A stretch of 64,000 nucleotides of DNA from Paracidovorax sp031843945 (GCF_031843945.1 NZ_JAVTJJ010000003.1:62001-126000), one strand, 5' to 3'. Shown: positions 41,452 to 50,769, counted from the stretch's first letter. Notes: generated by a model not told the origin, from the sequence alone. Numbers and translations are program-made.

Positions 41452-42531
41452 ATGCGTTCACATTCGTCCCGGCCGGCTGACGGCCCACCTGACTTGACCG
41501 ACCCGGCCCCTTCGCCAACCACCCGCCGCGCCTTACCGGGTGGCGCCCCGGATGCGCAGCGCGCCTCCACGGCCGCACCGCTGGTGGTGGTGATCACCGG
41601 CGCCTCCAGCGGCATCGGCCACGCCACCGCGCTGGCCTTCGCACGCCAGGGTGCACGGCTGGTGCTGGCATCGCGCAGCGCAGACACGCTCTCGCCCGTC
41701 GCGCTGGCCTGCCGCTCGGCCGGCGGCACCGCCATCGCCGTGCCCACCGACGTGACCGATGCGGACTCCGTGCAGTCGCTGGCGGACAAGGCGGTGCGCC
41801 ACTTCGGCCAGATCGATGTGTGGATCAACGGCGTGGGCGTGGGCGCCATCGGCCGCTTTGACGAGGTACCGCTGGCCGCCCATCGCCGCGTGGTGGAATC
41901 GAATTTGCTGGGCCACCTGCACGGCGCGCATGCGGCGCTGCGGCACTTTCGACAGCGCGGACGCGGCCTCTTGATCAACATGATCTCCATGGGCGGCTGG
42001 GTCTCGGCGCCCTATGCGGCCGCGTACACCGCCAGCAAGTTCGGGCTGCGCGGCCTGTCGGAGAGCCTGCGCGCCGAAGTGGCCGACCTGCCCGACGTGC
42101 ACGTGTGCGACGTGGCGCCCACCTTCGTCGATTCACCGGGCCTGGCACATGGTGCCAACTACACCGGCCGCACCATCCGCCCCAAGCTGCCGATGGTGGA
42201 CCCGCACCGCGTGGCGCGCACCGTGGTGCGGCTGGCGCAGGCGCACCACCCGCGCGAGGTGACGTTCATGGGGTTGGGTGCGCTGTCCGGCCGCGTGGCG
42301 CATGCCGTGGCGCCCAGCACGGTGGCGCGGGCCATGCGCTGGGTGAGCGACTGGGGCCTGCGCAGTGCCGACCCGGTGCGCACCAGCGACGGCAACCTGT
42401 TCGCGCCGTCCCGCGGCACCGCCGTGGAAGGCGGCCATCGCCAGCGCATGGCGAGCAGCGCCGCGCTGGTGCTGGCGCTGGGTGCCGCCGGTGTGGCCTG
42501 GGGCTTTTGGGCCGGGCGGCGCGACCGATAG
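41452..42531 (+). CDS. SDR-family oxidoreductase with C-terminal membrane segment
   Basis: A 359-residue short-chain dehydrogenase. The cofactor motif is VVVITGASSGIGHATALAFA (about 44-63) and the active-site Tyr-x-x-x-Lys is in AAYTASKFGL (about 190). The usual NNAG is replaced by NGVGVG. The N-terminal 40 residues are Ser/Pro-rich. After the Rossmann domain comes an extra region ending in a hydrophobic helix (AALVLALGAAGVAWGFWAG) and basic residues, so the protein is probably tail-anchored in the inner membrane. ATG 41452 has GAAGGA upstream. Substrate unknown. Confidence 0.85.
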   Translation: MRSHSSRPADGPPDLTDPAPSPTTRRALPGGAPDAQRASTAAPLVVVITGASSGIGHATALAFARQGARLVLASRSADTLSPVALACRSAGGTAIAVPTDVTDADSVQSLADKAVRHFGQIDVWINGVGVGAIGRFDEVPLAAHRRVVESNLLGHLHGAHAALRHFRQRGRGLLINMISMGGWVSAPYAAAYTASKFGLRGLSESLRAEVADLPDVHVCDVAPTFVDSPGLAHGANYTGRTIRPKLPMVDPHRVARTVVRLAQAHHPREVTFMGLGALSGRVAHAVAPSTVARAMRWVSDWGLRSADPVRTSDGNLFAPSRGTAVEGGHRQRMASSAALVLALGAAGVAWGFWAGRRDR

Positions 42532-42624
42532 GGGCACCGGGCGCAGCCCGCTGGCGCGGGCGCTCGCCCCCCTTAGCGCGCCATGCCGCCAAAGCGCTTC
42601 GCAACCTGCTGCTTCCGGCAGCAT

Positions 42625-42688
42625 TTGCTACCAAATAGATAGCTGCCTGCGCTTGCTAATCGGGCGTTACAGCCCCTTTTTGCTTCAA
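42625..42688 (+). repeat. Palindromic repeat copy 7
   Basis: A diverged copy: GCTACCAAATAGATAGCTGC, TGCGCTTGCTAATCGGGCG and TACAGCCCCTTTTTGCTTCA. It lies in the 372-base gap between the SDR and the following hypothetical gene. Apart from the AGGAG site before that gene, the rest of the gap shows nothing recognisable. Confidence 0.72.
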
Positions 42689-42903
42689 ACAGTGCAGCCG
42701 CATGCACCCGCCGCGCGGCGTGCGGCGGCCGCGCCCACCGCCCCGGCGTCTTCCTACACAACGCCGCGCCGGTGCTGCCTACGATGGTTTTCAGGCACCG
42801 TGCACCGCACTGCACCGCATTGAGCGGCCAGCGGGGTGCGCATGCCGCTCACCGTCCCTTGCGGCCTGCAATTTCCGTGGCCGCTTCATCCTCAGGAGCC
42901 TCC

Positions 42904-43344
42904 ATGTCCCGCCTGCCCGCCACCGGATCGCCCGTTGCGTCCGACGCCATCAGCGTTCGCACGTCGCCTACCCAACCCTCTTCGGCCACAGCCACGCAAC
43001 CGCCCGGCCAGCCTTTCACGCTGTATGCCTCGCAGAACCGGGTGCTGTGCAGCAACAAGCGCGACAAACTGGTCGACCTGGGCCTGTTGGAGCGCGAGGG
43101 CAGTGGCACCTGGCACTACCAGCTCGACGCCGACGAAAAGATCGCTGCAGCCGGCTTCGGCTCGTCGGAAGAAGCCCTGGCCGACGTGGCGGGCGCCGTG
43201 ACCTTCCTGTTCCTGGACGGCCAGTTCACCGCATTGATGGACGTGGGCGAAGGCGGCCGCCCCGACTTGGCCGATGCCGCGCAAATCCACATCACGCTCG
43301 ACCCGCTGGGCCACGGCTCACCGGCGATCGCGGCGGACGTGTGA
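42904..43344 (+). CDS. Hypothetical protein, 146 residues
   Basis: I do not recognise a family. The first 35 residues are Ser/Thr/Pro/Ala-rich, then comes a compact region (FTLYASQNRVLCSNKRDKLV, LLEREGSGTWHYQLDADEKI, ALADVAGAVTFLFLDGQFTA) of mixed alpha/beta type, with no signal peptide or membrane helix. ATG 42904 is well supported by AGGAG seven bases upstream. GC-rich third positions and that site argue for a real gene. Confidence 0.6.
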   Translation: MSRLPATGSPVASDAISVRTSPTQPSSATATQPPGQPFTLYASQNRVLCSNKRDKLVDLGLLEREGSGTWHYQLDADEKIAAAGFGSSEEALADVAGAVTFLFLDGQFTALMDVGEGGRPDLADAAQIHITLDPLGHGSPAIAADV

Positions 43345-43496
43345 GCCGGCCTCCCTGGTCACGCGCGTGATGCTGGCCGGCTGTGCGCGTGGCGTAGAGG
43401 CGGTGGGCCGGTGCTGCGTTGCGCGGGGAGTGATGCCTTTGTCGACGCAGGTGCAGCCTGCTGAAGGCGCTGCGACCAGACGACGCGGCTGGGACA

Positions 43497-44990
43497 TCAC
43501 CACATGCGACGCATGCGCCAAGCCATCAATCCCACCAGCAGGCACATCAGCATCAGGCTCCACTGAGAAAGCGTCGGAACACCGGTCACGCCAGCCGGTG
43601 CCTGCAAAACCATCGGAGCGAAAGGATCTTCGATGGCGCCGGGTGCCGTGTTCGAATCGCCGGCCTGGTTGTCGGTCACGGTGTACTTCACGCTACGGCG
43701 GTCGCTGCTCAGCGAGTATTGCGCCGGCTGGAGTTCGAACCAGGAAGATGCGCGGCCCGTGGCAGGAGGGCCGAATTTCATGAATCGAATGCGCGCAGGC
43801 AGGGGCTGAGGGTAGGTCAGACTGACCGAGAGCGTGTCGCCGGGGCAGCCATCGGCGCTGAAGCGGAAGACACCGACCGGCTGGGTGGCGCCCGCTGGCG
43901 CGTTGGGCGGCACTACCGCGTTGAAGCCTGCCGACGTCAGCGTGCAACTGTTGCCGCCGCCGGTGATCGACACCGCAGCGGTGCCAGCGACGCCGGGCAC
44001 CGGACCGGTGAACTCGGTGCGTACCGGTGTTGCGCTGATGGGGGCAGACGCGACGCCACCCGCTCCGCTCGCCTTCACCGTGAACTGGTAGGTCGTGCCG
44101 TTGGTCAGGCCCGGCACGGTGCAGGACGTGGTGGCAGCGGTGCAGGTGCCCGCCGGTGTGCCTGTCACGGTGTAGCTGCCGGTTGCGTTGGCCGCAGTAG
44201 TGCTCCAAGCGAGCGTGACCTTCTCATCGCCGGCAACGGCGCCGGTTAAGACCAAGGGCTTTGTATCGATGGTGATGGACAGCGGCCCCGACGGATCGCT
44301 GACGTTCCCTACACCATCGGTCGCCGTCGCGATGAGGCTGTGCACACCGCTGGCCAACGCCGAACTGTGGATGCTCCACGCGCCATCACCGGCCGCGGTT
44401 GCCATACCCAACCATGTCGCGCCCTCGTACAGCTTGACGATGCTGCCTGCTTCAGCCGTGCCGCCGATGGATGGCGTGGTGACGTTGGTGATTCGGTCCG
44501 AGTTGGAAGAGCCGCTGTCGCTAGCGGCATGGAGAACGGGCACTGCAGGTGCCGCGGGCCGCGTGGTGTCCAGCGTGATCGTCAACGAACCTGCCGCGCC
44601 ACCGACATTGCCGGCCAGGTTGATCGCGCGCATCGTGAACACCTTCGAGCCCTCTGCGCCCAATCTGCCGGCTGGTACCGTCACGTCGATGTAGCCGTTG
44701 ACGATATTCGCACCGCTCAAGGGGGTGATGAACGCCGGGCGCAAGGGGGCGCCGCCGAGCAGCACTTCGACGCTATCTCCAGCGACGGCACCGGTGCCTG
44801 CCAGGCTCAAACGCAGGGTGGGAGTGGTCACTGCGGTGAGGCCGTCCGCAGAAGAGCTTCCGCTGTCGGAGGCGGGGTTCAGCGTGATGGCGTTGCTGGG
44901 TGCGCCAGGGATGGCCCTGTCGGGCAGTGCGTGGGCGGAGGGAAGGGCATCGCAACCATGCTCGAACGCGTCTGATGTCCGAACAACGCT
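43497..44990 (-). pseudogene. IPTL-CTERM surface protein, 5'-truncated
   Basis: The 3' end encodes VPTLSQWSLMLMCLLVGLMA followed by WRMRRMW: an IPTL/VPTL-CTERM sorting signal with motif, hydrophobic helix and basic tail, used for exosortase-like anchoring. Upstream are two Ig-like repeats, each opening ASDSGSSxxDxxTxVTTP (near 44880 and 44510), a fibronectin type III-like module (VAGDEKVTLAWSTTAA...YQFTVKASG) and a cysteine-containing domain. The frame begins only at a stop at 44993; before the first Ig repeat there is no signal peptide and no plausible ATG, so the 5' end is missing. A GTG inside the first repeat (44831) could start only a leaderless fragment. Probably a relic of a larger adhesin-like protein. 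Confidence 0.65.
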
Positions 44991-45208
44991 TCAGTGGCTG
45001 GCACGGCCCTACAACCGGCGACCTGCACGGCAGAAAAGCGTTCGCCGACAGCGCCGCGCTGTGGCCTGCACTAAAAGAGCTGTCCGTGGGCGACCGCTTT
45101 GCCAGTGGCGAGCATGTGATCGGCGCGGCGGCCTGAACGACGCGCCACGGGCAGTGCGATGAGGAGGCTCAGCCACAGGCCGAACCATACTGAGCCGGGC
45201 CGGTTGCT

Positions 45209-45706
45209 TCAGCGCAGCGCGGCAGGCGGCGGCTGCAGCACCGTGGGATCGGTGTGAATCAGATCGATCGGAAAACGCTGCCCGGCCAGGTAGTCGCGAA
45301 TGCACTGCAGCACCAGCGGGCTGCGGTGGCGGTCGGCGCAGCACTCGATCTCTTCGAGCGTCATCCACACGGTGCGCACGATGCCGTCGTCGAGCGTGCG
45401 CCACGCATGCACCGGCCCCACGCTGCCGGCAAAGGCAAAGCGCAGGTAGGTGATGTCGTCGCCGGTGCGGGTGCGGGTGAAGCGGTTCAGGTACACGCCC
45501 ACCAGTGCGGTGGGTGCGAAATCGCAGGCGGTTTCTTCCAGCACTTCGCGGATGCAGCCCTGCACCGGCGATTCGCCCGGGTCGAGGTGGCCGGCCGGGT
45601 TGTTCAGCCGCAGGCCGTCGGCGGTGTCTTCTTCCACCAGCAGAAAACGGCCGTTCTGTTCGACGATGGCGGCGACGGTGACGTTGGGTTTCCAGCGGTG
45701 GGGCAT
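45209..45706 (-). CDS. Nudix hydrolase (NudJ-like)
   Basis: A 165-residue Nudix enzyme. The Nudix box is GHLDPGESPVQGCIREVLEE (about residues 37-56), matching GX5EX7REUXEE. It resembles NudJ (MnmA-adjacent phosphatase in E. coli) in WKPNVTVAAIVEQNGRFLLV at the start. ATG 45706 is the best guess because homology starts there, but several in-frame ATGs lie upstream (45715, 45724, 45742) and no clear ribosome-binding site decides. mnmA is not present beside it. It hydrolyses nucleoside diphosphate-linked substrates; which ones is unknown. Confidence 0.85.
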   Translation of the reverse strand: MPHRWKPNVTVAAIVEQNGRFLLVEEDTADGLRLNNPAGHLDPGESPVQGCIREVLEETACDFAPTALVGVYLNRFTRTRTGDDITYLRFAFAGSVGPVHAWRTLDDGIVRTVWMTLEEIECCADRHRSPLVLQCIRDYLAGQRFPIDLIHTDPTVLQPPPAALR

Positions 45707-45786
45707 GGCCGGCATTATCGCCATGCCGGCCGGCAAAGGCATGGCTTTTCGTCAGGCGGGCCAGCGCGCAACAACGCTCTGTGGAT

Positions 45787-45849
45787 ATTCAAGCCAAATC
45801 GGGCTCTAGCGCTTGATGTATAAGCGCTAGCAGCTATTCATATCATAGC
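45787..45849 (-). repeat. Palindromic repeat copy 8, providing the GNAT stop codon
   Basis: Full-length copy in minus orientation: GCTATGATATGAATAGCTGC, TAGCGCTTATACATCAAGCG, CTAGAGCCCGATTTGGCTTG. Its first bases form the final codon and the TGA stop of the GNAT gene (stop at 45843-45845). Confidence 0.9.
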
Positions 45850-46394
45850 GTCCGACCCATGTACACCGCGTCGGCGCCATAGCTGGCCAGGTGCTGGCGC
45901 TGCACGGCGCTGGTCAGCGGCTGCACCGCGTAGCCGTGTCTCGCCCACCAGCCTTGCGCGCCCTGCACGGCGACCAGGGCGGTACGGCGCAGGCCCTCGG
46001 CACGGGCGCTGGCCCAGAGCGGCGCCAGCAGCGCCGGCCCCAGCCCCCGGCCGGCCAGCGCGGGCAGCACGGCCAGGTCGTGCAGGTAGAGCGTGTCGGT
46101 GCCGCGCGTGGCCTTGAAGTCGCCGTGCAGCGGGGTGACCTGGCCTTGCACGCTGCGGTACGCGGCCAGGTAGGCGACCAGCACGCCGTCGGGCCCGGCC
46201 AGGGCCAGCGAGCACTGCGCCGGGCAAGCCAGCCGCCGCGCGAACACGGCCCCGCTTTCGGCAAAACCGGTGCCGTAGCACGCTTGCTGGATCGACAGCA
46301 AGCCGGGCAGATCGGCCAGGCCCAGCGCACGCAGCTGAAAGCCAGCCGGGTCGGGCGCAGGGGCGGCACGGACGGGTGGAGTGGCGGAGCGCAT
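45843..46394 (-). CDS. GNAT-family N-acetyltransferase
   Basis: A 183-residue acetyltransferase. The acetyl-CoA motif is LAVLPALAGRGLGPALLAPL (about 105-124, the R/Q-x-x-G-x-G/A pattern), followed by ALVAVQGAQGWWARHGYAVQ, a typical C-terminal beta-bulge region. It begins LRALGLADLPGLLSIQQACY, common in this family. Substrate unknown. ATG 46394 is chosen because conservation begins just after. The last codon and the stop lie inside a palindromic repeat, so the C-terminus may have been reset by repeat insertion. Confidence 0.85.
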   Translation of the reverse strand: MRSATPPVRAAPAPDPAGFQLRALGLADLPGLLSIQQACYGTGFAESGAVFARRLACPAQCSLALAGPDGVLVAYLAAYRSVQGQVTPLHGDFKATRGTDTLYLHDLAVLPALAGRGLGPALLAPLWASARAEGLRRTALVAVQGAQGWWARHGYAVQPLTSAVQRQHLASYGADAVYMGRTL

Positions 46395-46572
46395 GTAGGC
46401 AGGCAGACAGGCAGGTGAAACGTCAACGAACGTCAAGCGGCGGCGCCCAGGCCCATACGGGCCGCGTTTGCCAGAACAAGGGTTAGGCGATATGCCACCA
46501 TTCGTGTAGAAGCACGATTCTCCGACACCGCTTCCCGTTTTTTCCACTGTTGAAGGCAGTTCGCCACGTCCT

Positions 46573-48363
46573 ATGTCCTTGAGTCGATTGCTGCGCCTGA
46601 TGGGCTTGTTGCTGGCCCTGGTCACTGCCACCCTGGTGCTGCGCACCAGCGCGGATGAGTGGCACGCATGGCGTCAGGCAGACGAGGGTGCCCTCACCAT
46701 CGAGCGGCTGCGCCTGGGTTTGCTGGCGGCCGAATACGTGTCGCGCGAACGCGGCCCCGCCAATGCCCGCCTGGGCGCTGCCGACGGCCCGCCCGAAGCG
46801 GCCCAGCAGCAGGCCCTGGAGGCGGCACGCGCCCACACCGACACGGCCCTGGCCCAGCTGGCGGCCATGCTGCACGCGCAGCCGCCCGGCCCGCTGGCGC
46901 AAGCGGCACCGCATGCCGACGCGGCCATCCAGGCCCTGGCCCGCGCTCGCACGGTGGTCGACGGCACCATCGCCTTGCCATCGGCCCAGCGCAGCGCCGA
47001 CAGCGTGCGCGCCAGTGTCTACGGCATGGTGGCGGTGGTACCGCTGCTGGCGCCGGTGACCGGCGCGCTGGGCTTGGCCACGCGCCAGACGCAACCTGCC
47101 CTGCAAGGCGACGTACAGACACTGTTGTTGACGACCGAATTGCGCGAACATGCCGGCGTGCTGGGTTCGCACTTCACTGCCGCGCTGGCCTGCCACCAGC
47201 CATACACGCAGGCCGGCCACCAGCCATTCACGCAGGGCGAACGGCTGACCATCGAGCGCACACGCGGGCACATCGCCGCGCTGAAATTTCTGATCGACCA
47301 GCGCGTCGGCGCGCCCGACACGCCGCCCGCGCTGCGCCAGGCGTGGGCCGAGGTGCAAACAGGCTACTTTCAACATGCCATGCTTCAGGTGGTGGGGCCG
47401 GTGATGGCGGCCGGCGTCACCGACGGGCGCTACAGCGTGACGGCAGCGCAGTTTGCCGAGCGCTACGTGCCCGAACTGACGAAGGTGATCGGCCTGCGCG
47501 ACGCCATGCTGGCGCAACTGCTGGCCCGCACAGCCCGCGCGCATGAAGCCGCGCTGCGCAGCCTGCTGCTGGTGATCGCCGCATCCGCCACGCTGGTGGC
47601 AGTGCTGACCTATGCCCTCGTCACGCTGCAGCAGCGCGTGTTGCGGCCCCTGGCGCAGACCACGCTGGCCCTGCAGGCGCTGGCGCGCAACGAGTTGAAT
47701 GCGCCACTGCCGCGCATTCGGGGCGACGACGAAGGTGCTGCCGTCGTGCAAGCCGTGCGTGCGCTGCAGAAACACACGCGCGCCCGGCAGGTGCTGGAGC
47801 GCGAACGTAACGGCCTCATCGCGCAGCTGCGCGAGCAGTCGCGCACCGACTTTTTGACCGGCCTGCCCAACCGGCGCGCGTTCTTCGAGTCCGCCGCCGA
47901 GCGCATCGCGCAGGCCCAACGCCACGGCTTTGGCGTGGCGGTGCTGCTGCTGGACGTGGACGCGTTCAAGGCCTTCAACGACCGCGCCGGCCACACGGCG
48001 GGCGACGAGGCGCTGCGCACGGTGGCCAGCGCACTGCGCGCAGCGCTGCGGACCGACGACGTGGCCGCGCGCTATGGCGGCGAAGAATTCGTGGTGCTGC
48101 TGGGCCCGTGCGACAGCAGCCAGGCCGCGCTGTCGGCCGAACGGGTGCGGGCCGCCATCGCGGCTGCGCCGGTGGCCCTGCCTACGGCCGGCACGGCGGC
48201 GCTGACGGCCAGCCTGGGCGTGGCGGCGTCGCAGCACCACGGGCTGGATCTGGCTCACCTGCTGTCGGAGGCCGACGCGGCGCTCTATCGCGCCAAGCGC
48301 GCCGGGCGCAACCGGGTGGTGGTGGCCGAGCGGGCCGAACAGGGGCCCAATGCTATTGATTAA
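46573..48363 (+). CDS. Membrane-bound diguanylate cyclase (GGDEF)
   Basis: A 596-residue c-di-GMP synthase. The first helix is LLRLMGLLLALVTATLVL, then a large periplasmic sensing region (about 30-320), a second helix LLVIAASATLVAVLTYALV, a HAMP-like linker, and a GGDEF domain starting SRTDFLTGLPNRRAFFESAA, with VLLLDVDAFKAFNDRAGHTAGD and the active motif YGGEEFVVLL (GGEEF, about 503). No RxxD inhibitory site is evident before it. The sensor carries a tandem 8-residue duplication (HQPYTQAG, HQPFTQGE). The stop codon lies in a palindromic repeat that begins in the last codons (NAID). Confidence 0.92.
   Translation: MSLSRLLRLMGLLLALVTATLVLRTSADEWHAWRQADEGALTIERLRLGLLAAEYVSRERGPANARLGAADGPPEAAQQQALEAARAHTDTALAQLAAMLHAQPPGPLAQAAPHADAAIQALARARTVVDGTIALPSAQRSADSVRASVYGMVAVVPLLAPVTGALGLATRQTQPALQGDVQTLLLTTELREHAGVLGSHFTAALACHQPYTQAGHQPFTQGERLTIERTRGHIAALKFLIDQRVGAPDTPPALRQAWAEVQTGYFQHAMLQVVGPVMAAGVTDGRYSVTAAQFAERYVPELTKVIGLRDAMLAQLLARTARAHEAALRSLLLVIAASATLVAVLTYALVTLQQRVLRPLAQTTLALQALARNELNAPLPRIRGDDEGAAVVQAVRALQKHTRARQVLERERNGLIAQLREQSRTDFLTGLPNRRAFFESAAERIAQAQRHGFGVAVLLLDVDAFKAFNDRAGHTAGDEALRTVASALRAALRTDDVAARYGGEEFVVLLGPCDSSQAALSAERVRAAIAAAPVALPTAGTAALTASLGVAASQHHGLDLAHLLSEADAALYRAKRAGRNRVVVAERAEQGPNAID
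47192..47239 (+). repeat. 24-base tandem duplication inside the diguanylate cyclase gene
   Basis: The 24-base unit beginning GCCACCAGCCATACACGCAG is repeated directly with two differences, giving HQPYTQAG/HQPFTQGE in the sensor domain. Being a multiple of three, it keeps the frame. Confidence 0.85.
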
Positions 48364-48415
48364 ATAGCTACAAGCGCTTATTGATAGGGCGCTTGAGGCC
48401 TAAAAGGCTTCAAAC
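48351..48415 (+). repeat. Palindromic repeat copy 9, providing the GGDEF-gene stop codon
   Basis: Copy with GCTATTGATTAAATAGCTAC, AAGCGCTTATTGATAGGGCG and CTTGAGGCCTAAAAGGCTTC. The TAA at 48361-48363 inside its first arm ends the diguanylate cyclase gene. Confidence 0.88.
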
Positions 48416-48443
48416 CTTGCCAGCACCGTGTGGAAAGACACCG

Positions 48444-49148
48444 TCAGCGCGGCAACACCGGCGGCTGCACCAAGTCGTCCAGTGACAGGCCCTTTTCTTT
48501 CAGCAGCGCCTCCAGCACGGGCGTGAGGCGGCCCAGGCTCTCCTGCACGGCTTCGCGCACGGTGTCGACCACCACTTGCGTGCTGCGCTCGATCTCGATG
48601 TTGAGCGCATCGCCTTCGCGTTTGCCTTCGAACACGGTGGCGCGGCGCGTCTCGGGAATCAGCCACACCTCGAACCAGCCCTCCTGCCGGTTCACCTCGG
48701 CCACCGTCAGGCTGGCGCCGTGGATGGCGATGTAGCCCTTGGCGAAGACGTAGCGGCGGAAGGGCTCGGGCACGGCCACGCGCCACACCAGGTTGTTGTC
48801 GAATGCGCGGCGCTGGCTGAGCGTGCCGGTGAAGTCGACATGGCCCGACAGCGGGTGGCCGCCGATCTCGGCGCCGTCCTTGGCCGCGCGCTCCACGTTC
48901 ACGCGGTCGCCCAGGCGGTAGCGGCCCAGCGTGGTGATGTTCAGGCTTTGCAGCATCACGTCGAACGCGGCCTGCGTGGGCGAGAGGATCTCGGTCACCG
49001 TCAGGCAGACGCCGTCGGTGGAAACGCTCGCGCCGATGGCGAGGTTCTGGCAAAAGCCCTCGGGAAAGTCGAGCGTGAAAGTGCGCAGGCCCGCGCGGTC
49101 GGTGATGGCGGCGATGCCTGCCGTGGCTTGGACGATGCCGGTGAACAT
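48444..49148 (-). CDS. ribE: Riboflavin synthase
   Basis: Last step of riboflavin synthesis: dismutation of two 6,7-dimethyl-8-ribityllumazines. 234 residues in two lumazine-binding barrels. The first begins MFTGIVQATAG with STDGVCLTVTEI, SLNITTLG and VNVERAA; the second begins EIGGHPLSGHVDFTG and contains YIAIHGASLTVAEV. The layout matches the E. coli RibC type. ATG 49148 is the standard MFTGIVQ start; upstream codons are not conserved. No FMN riboswitch is visible in the short upstream gap, and no other rib genes are adjacent. Confidence 0.93.
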   Translation of the reverse strand: MFTGIVQATAGIAAITDRAGLRTFTLDFPEGFCQNLAIGASVSTDGVCLTVTEILSPTQAAFDVMLQSLNITTLGRYRLGDRVNVERAAKDGAEIGGHPLSGHVDFTGTLSQRRAFDNNLVWRVAVPEPFRRYVFAKGYIAIHGASLTVAEVNRQEGWFEVWLIPETRRATVFEGKREGDALNIEIERSTQVVVDTVREAVQESLGRLTPVLEALLKEKGLSLDDLVQPPVLPR

Positions 49149-49235
49149 GGTGGTGCGGGCTTTCCGGTGAAGAACGTGGACGACGACGAGGGCCGGGAAT
49201 TCTGCCACCCGGCCCACGCCACGCCCCGGCGCCGG

Positions 49236-50594
49236 TTACTTGGCCCGCAGCAATTCGCCCACTTCGAGCAGCACCAGCTCGTTGTCGTCCGCCCGGTCGG
49301 GCTCGCGGCTGGAGCTGAACGGCAGGTTGTTGTCGTTGCCCACCACGATGTGCGTTGCATCCACCACGTCCACGTTTTCGATGGTGAAGAACGGGAAAGT
49401 GAGCACGCCGTTGTTCAAAGGCTTCTTCGCCAGGCGCTGCGGGTCCTGGATGTTCATCAGGTCGATGTAGCCCACCTTGCGCAGTTCGGCGCCGGCGTTG
49501 GCCTCGGTCAGCTCGACCTTGTAGACGCGCTTGAACTTCGCCTGGTCGTGAAAGCAATCGGTGCGCTTGGTGCCTTCAGGGCAGGCCTTGTCGGCCGTGC
49601 CTTCGCCGTTGTCGCGCTCGATGATCAATCCCGTGTTCTCGTCGATCATGTTGAAGTCGCCGATGGCGTGGTGGTTGGCTTCGAGCACGTACTTCCAGTG
49701 GCGGCCGGTCCACTTCTCGGCTTTGACGTCGAATTCGAGCACGCGCAGGTACTGCTTGCCGCCCTCCAGCGCTTCATAGGCCTTGGCCGATTCGTTCCAC
49801 AGCGGGCCTTCCAGCAGCGCGTAGAGCTTGCTGCCGTCCTTGGACGAGGCCATGCCCTCGAAGCCCTTGGAGCGCTTGACCTCGAAGGCCGGCGCCTTCG
49901 CATCGGGCGCGCCGGGTCCGGTGATGGCCGGGTGGTCAGGCGAGCGCACGGTCTTGCCGTCCACCTGCGTTTCGAACACCGCCAGCACGCGGCCGTCCAG
50001 GTCGGCCTTGATGAGATAGGGCCCGAACTCTTCGCCGATCCACAGCGCGCCGCCGGCGAACTGAAAGCTCTCGGGGTCGAAGTCGGCGCCGGTCAGGTAG
50101 CGCTCCTTCGTGCCCTCTTCGGCGATGCGGAACGGCACCTTCTTGTCGGGGTCATGCAGGAAGATCGTCTTCTGGCGCTTGAACTGGCCGCTTCTGAAAT
50201 CCACCGCGTAGTGGTTCAGGTACAGCATGAAGTCGGGCGAGTTGGCCTTGGCGCCCGCGCCGTTGTCGGTGAGGATCCAGAACGAGCCGTCGGCCATGCG
50301 CTTGATGCCCGAGTGGCCCTGCGCAGGCTGGCCCTTGAACGGCAGCGCGACGCCCGTAGGCCGGCCGCCCGAAGTGCCCTCTACGCTGCCGAGCCGGTCA
50401 GAGCGCTGGGGCGTGGTGAACTTGCCGCTGGTCTGCAGGTCGGCGGGTGCATTCTGGGGCGCGGCGATCAGCGACTGCGCGGGCAGTACGGCATGGCCGG
50501 CGAGCGTGGCCGGGAAGACCTGCTGGGCGTGCACGGAAGTGAAGGCGGCACACGCCAGCGTGGTGCAGGCGGCAATACGGGAGAGAGGGAACAT
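49236..50594 (-). CDS. Esterase-like/phytase-family exported protein
   Basis: A 452-residue protein with a signal peptide (MFPLSRIAACTTLACAAFTS, cleavage after VHAQ). The rest fits the phytase-like beta-propeller domain: VEGTSGGRPTGVALPF, MADGSFWILTDNGAGAKANS, GADFDPESFQFAGGALWIGE, EGMASSKDGSKLYALLEGPL and FNMIDENTGLIIERDNGEG. Such proteins are periplasmic or outer-membrane and bind metal; their substrates, probably phosphoesters, are not settled. ATG 50594 begins the signal peptide. It is a single gene between riboflavin synthase and the RRM gene terminator. Confidence 0.85.
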   Translation of the reverse strand: MFPLSRIAACTTLACAAFTSVHAQQVFPATLAGHAVLPAQSLIAAPQNAPADLQTSGKFTTPQRSDRLGSVEGTSGGRPTGVALPFKGQPAQGHSGIKRMADGSFWILTDNGAGAKANSPDFMLYLNHYAVDFRSGQFKRQKTIFLHDPDKKVPFRIAEEGTKERYLTGADFDPESFQFAGGALWIGEEFGPYLIKADLDGRVLAVFETQVDGKTVRSPDHPAITGPGAPDAKAPAFEVKRSKGFEGMASSKDGSKLYALLEGPLWNESAKAYEALEGGKQYLRVLEFDVKAEKWTGRHWKYVLEANHHAIGDFNMIDENTGLIIERDNGEGTADKACPEGTKRTDCFHDQAKFKRVYKVELTEANAGAELRKVGYIDLMNIQDPQRLAKKPLNNGVLTFPFFTIENVDVVDATHIVVGNDNNLPFSSSREPDRADDNELVLLEVGELLRAK

Positions 50595-50717
50595 GCGAGC
50601 GGCTTTGGCAAGGACAAAAGCCGGACGATGCCCGGGCGGTGTGACAGGGCGGTGACCCGCCTTCGCGCGTGGGGCCTTGGCTGGCCGGGCTGCGCCTGTT
50701 TTGTCTGCAGCCGGACG

Positions 50718-50745
50718 AAAAAAAACCGGCTCGCAAGAGCCGGTT
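50718..50745 (-). terminator. Rho-independent terminator after the RRM gene
   Basis: On the minus strand a perfect 9-bp stem AACCGGCTC/GAGCCGGTT with a TTGC loop is followed by eight T residues. It lies 25 bases beyond the RRM gene stop. Confidence 0.93.
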
Positions 50746-50769
50746 CTTTGAAGGCCTGGGGCCTGGGCT

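Noticed and set aside
44975..45136. 53-codon plus-strand frame beginning MSEQRFSGWHG
   Set aside because: No ribosome-binding site and no family resemblance. It overlaps the start of the truncated IPTL-CTERM frame by a few bases.
45117..45208. Hydrophobic, arginine-rich peptide in frame just after the Nudix stop (VWFGLWLSLLIALPVARR)
   Set aside because: It would need readthrough of a TGA; nothing else supports a second CTERM-like gene.
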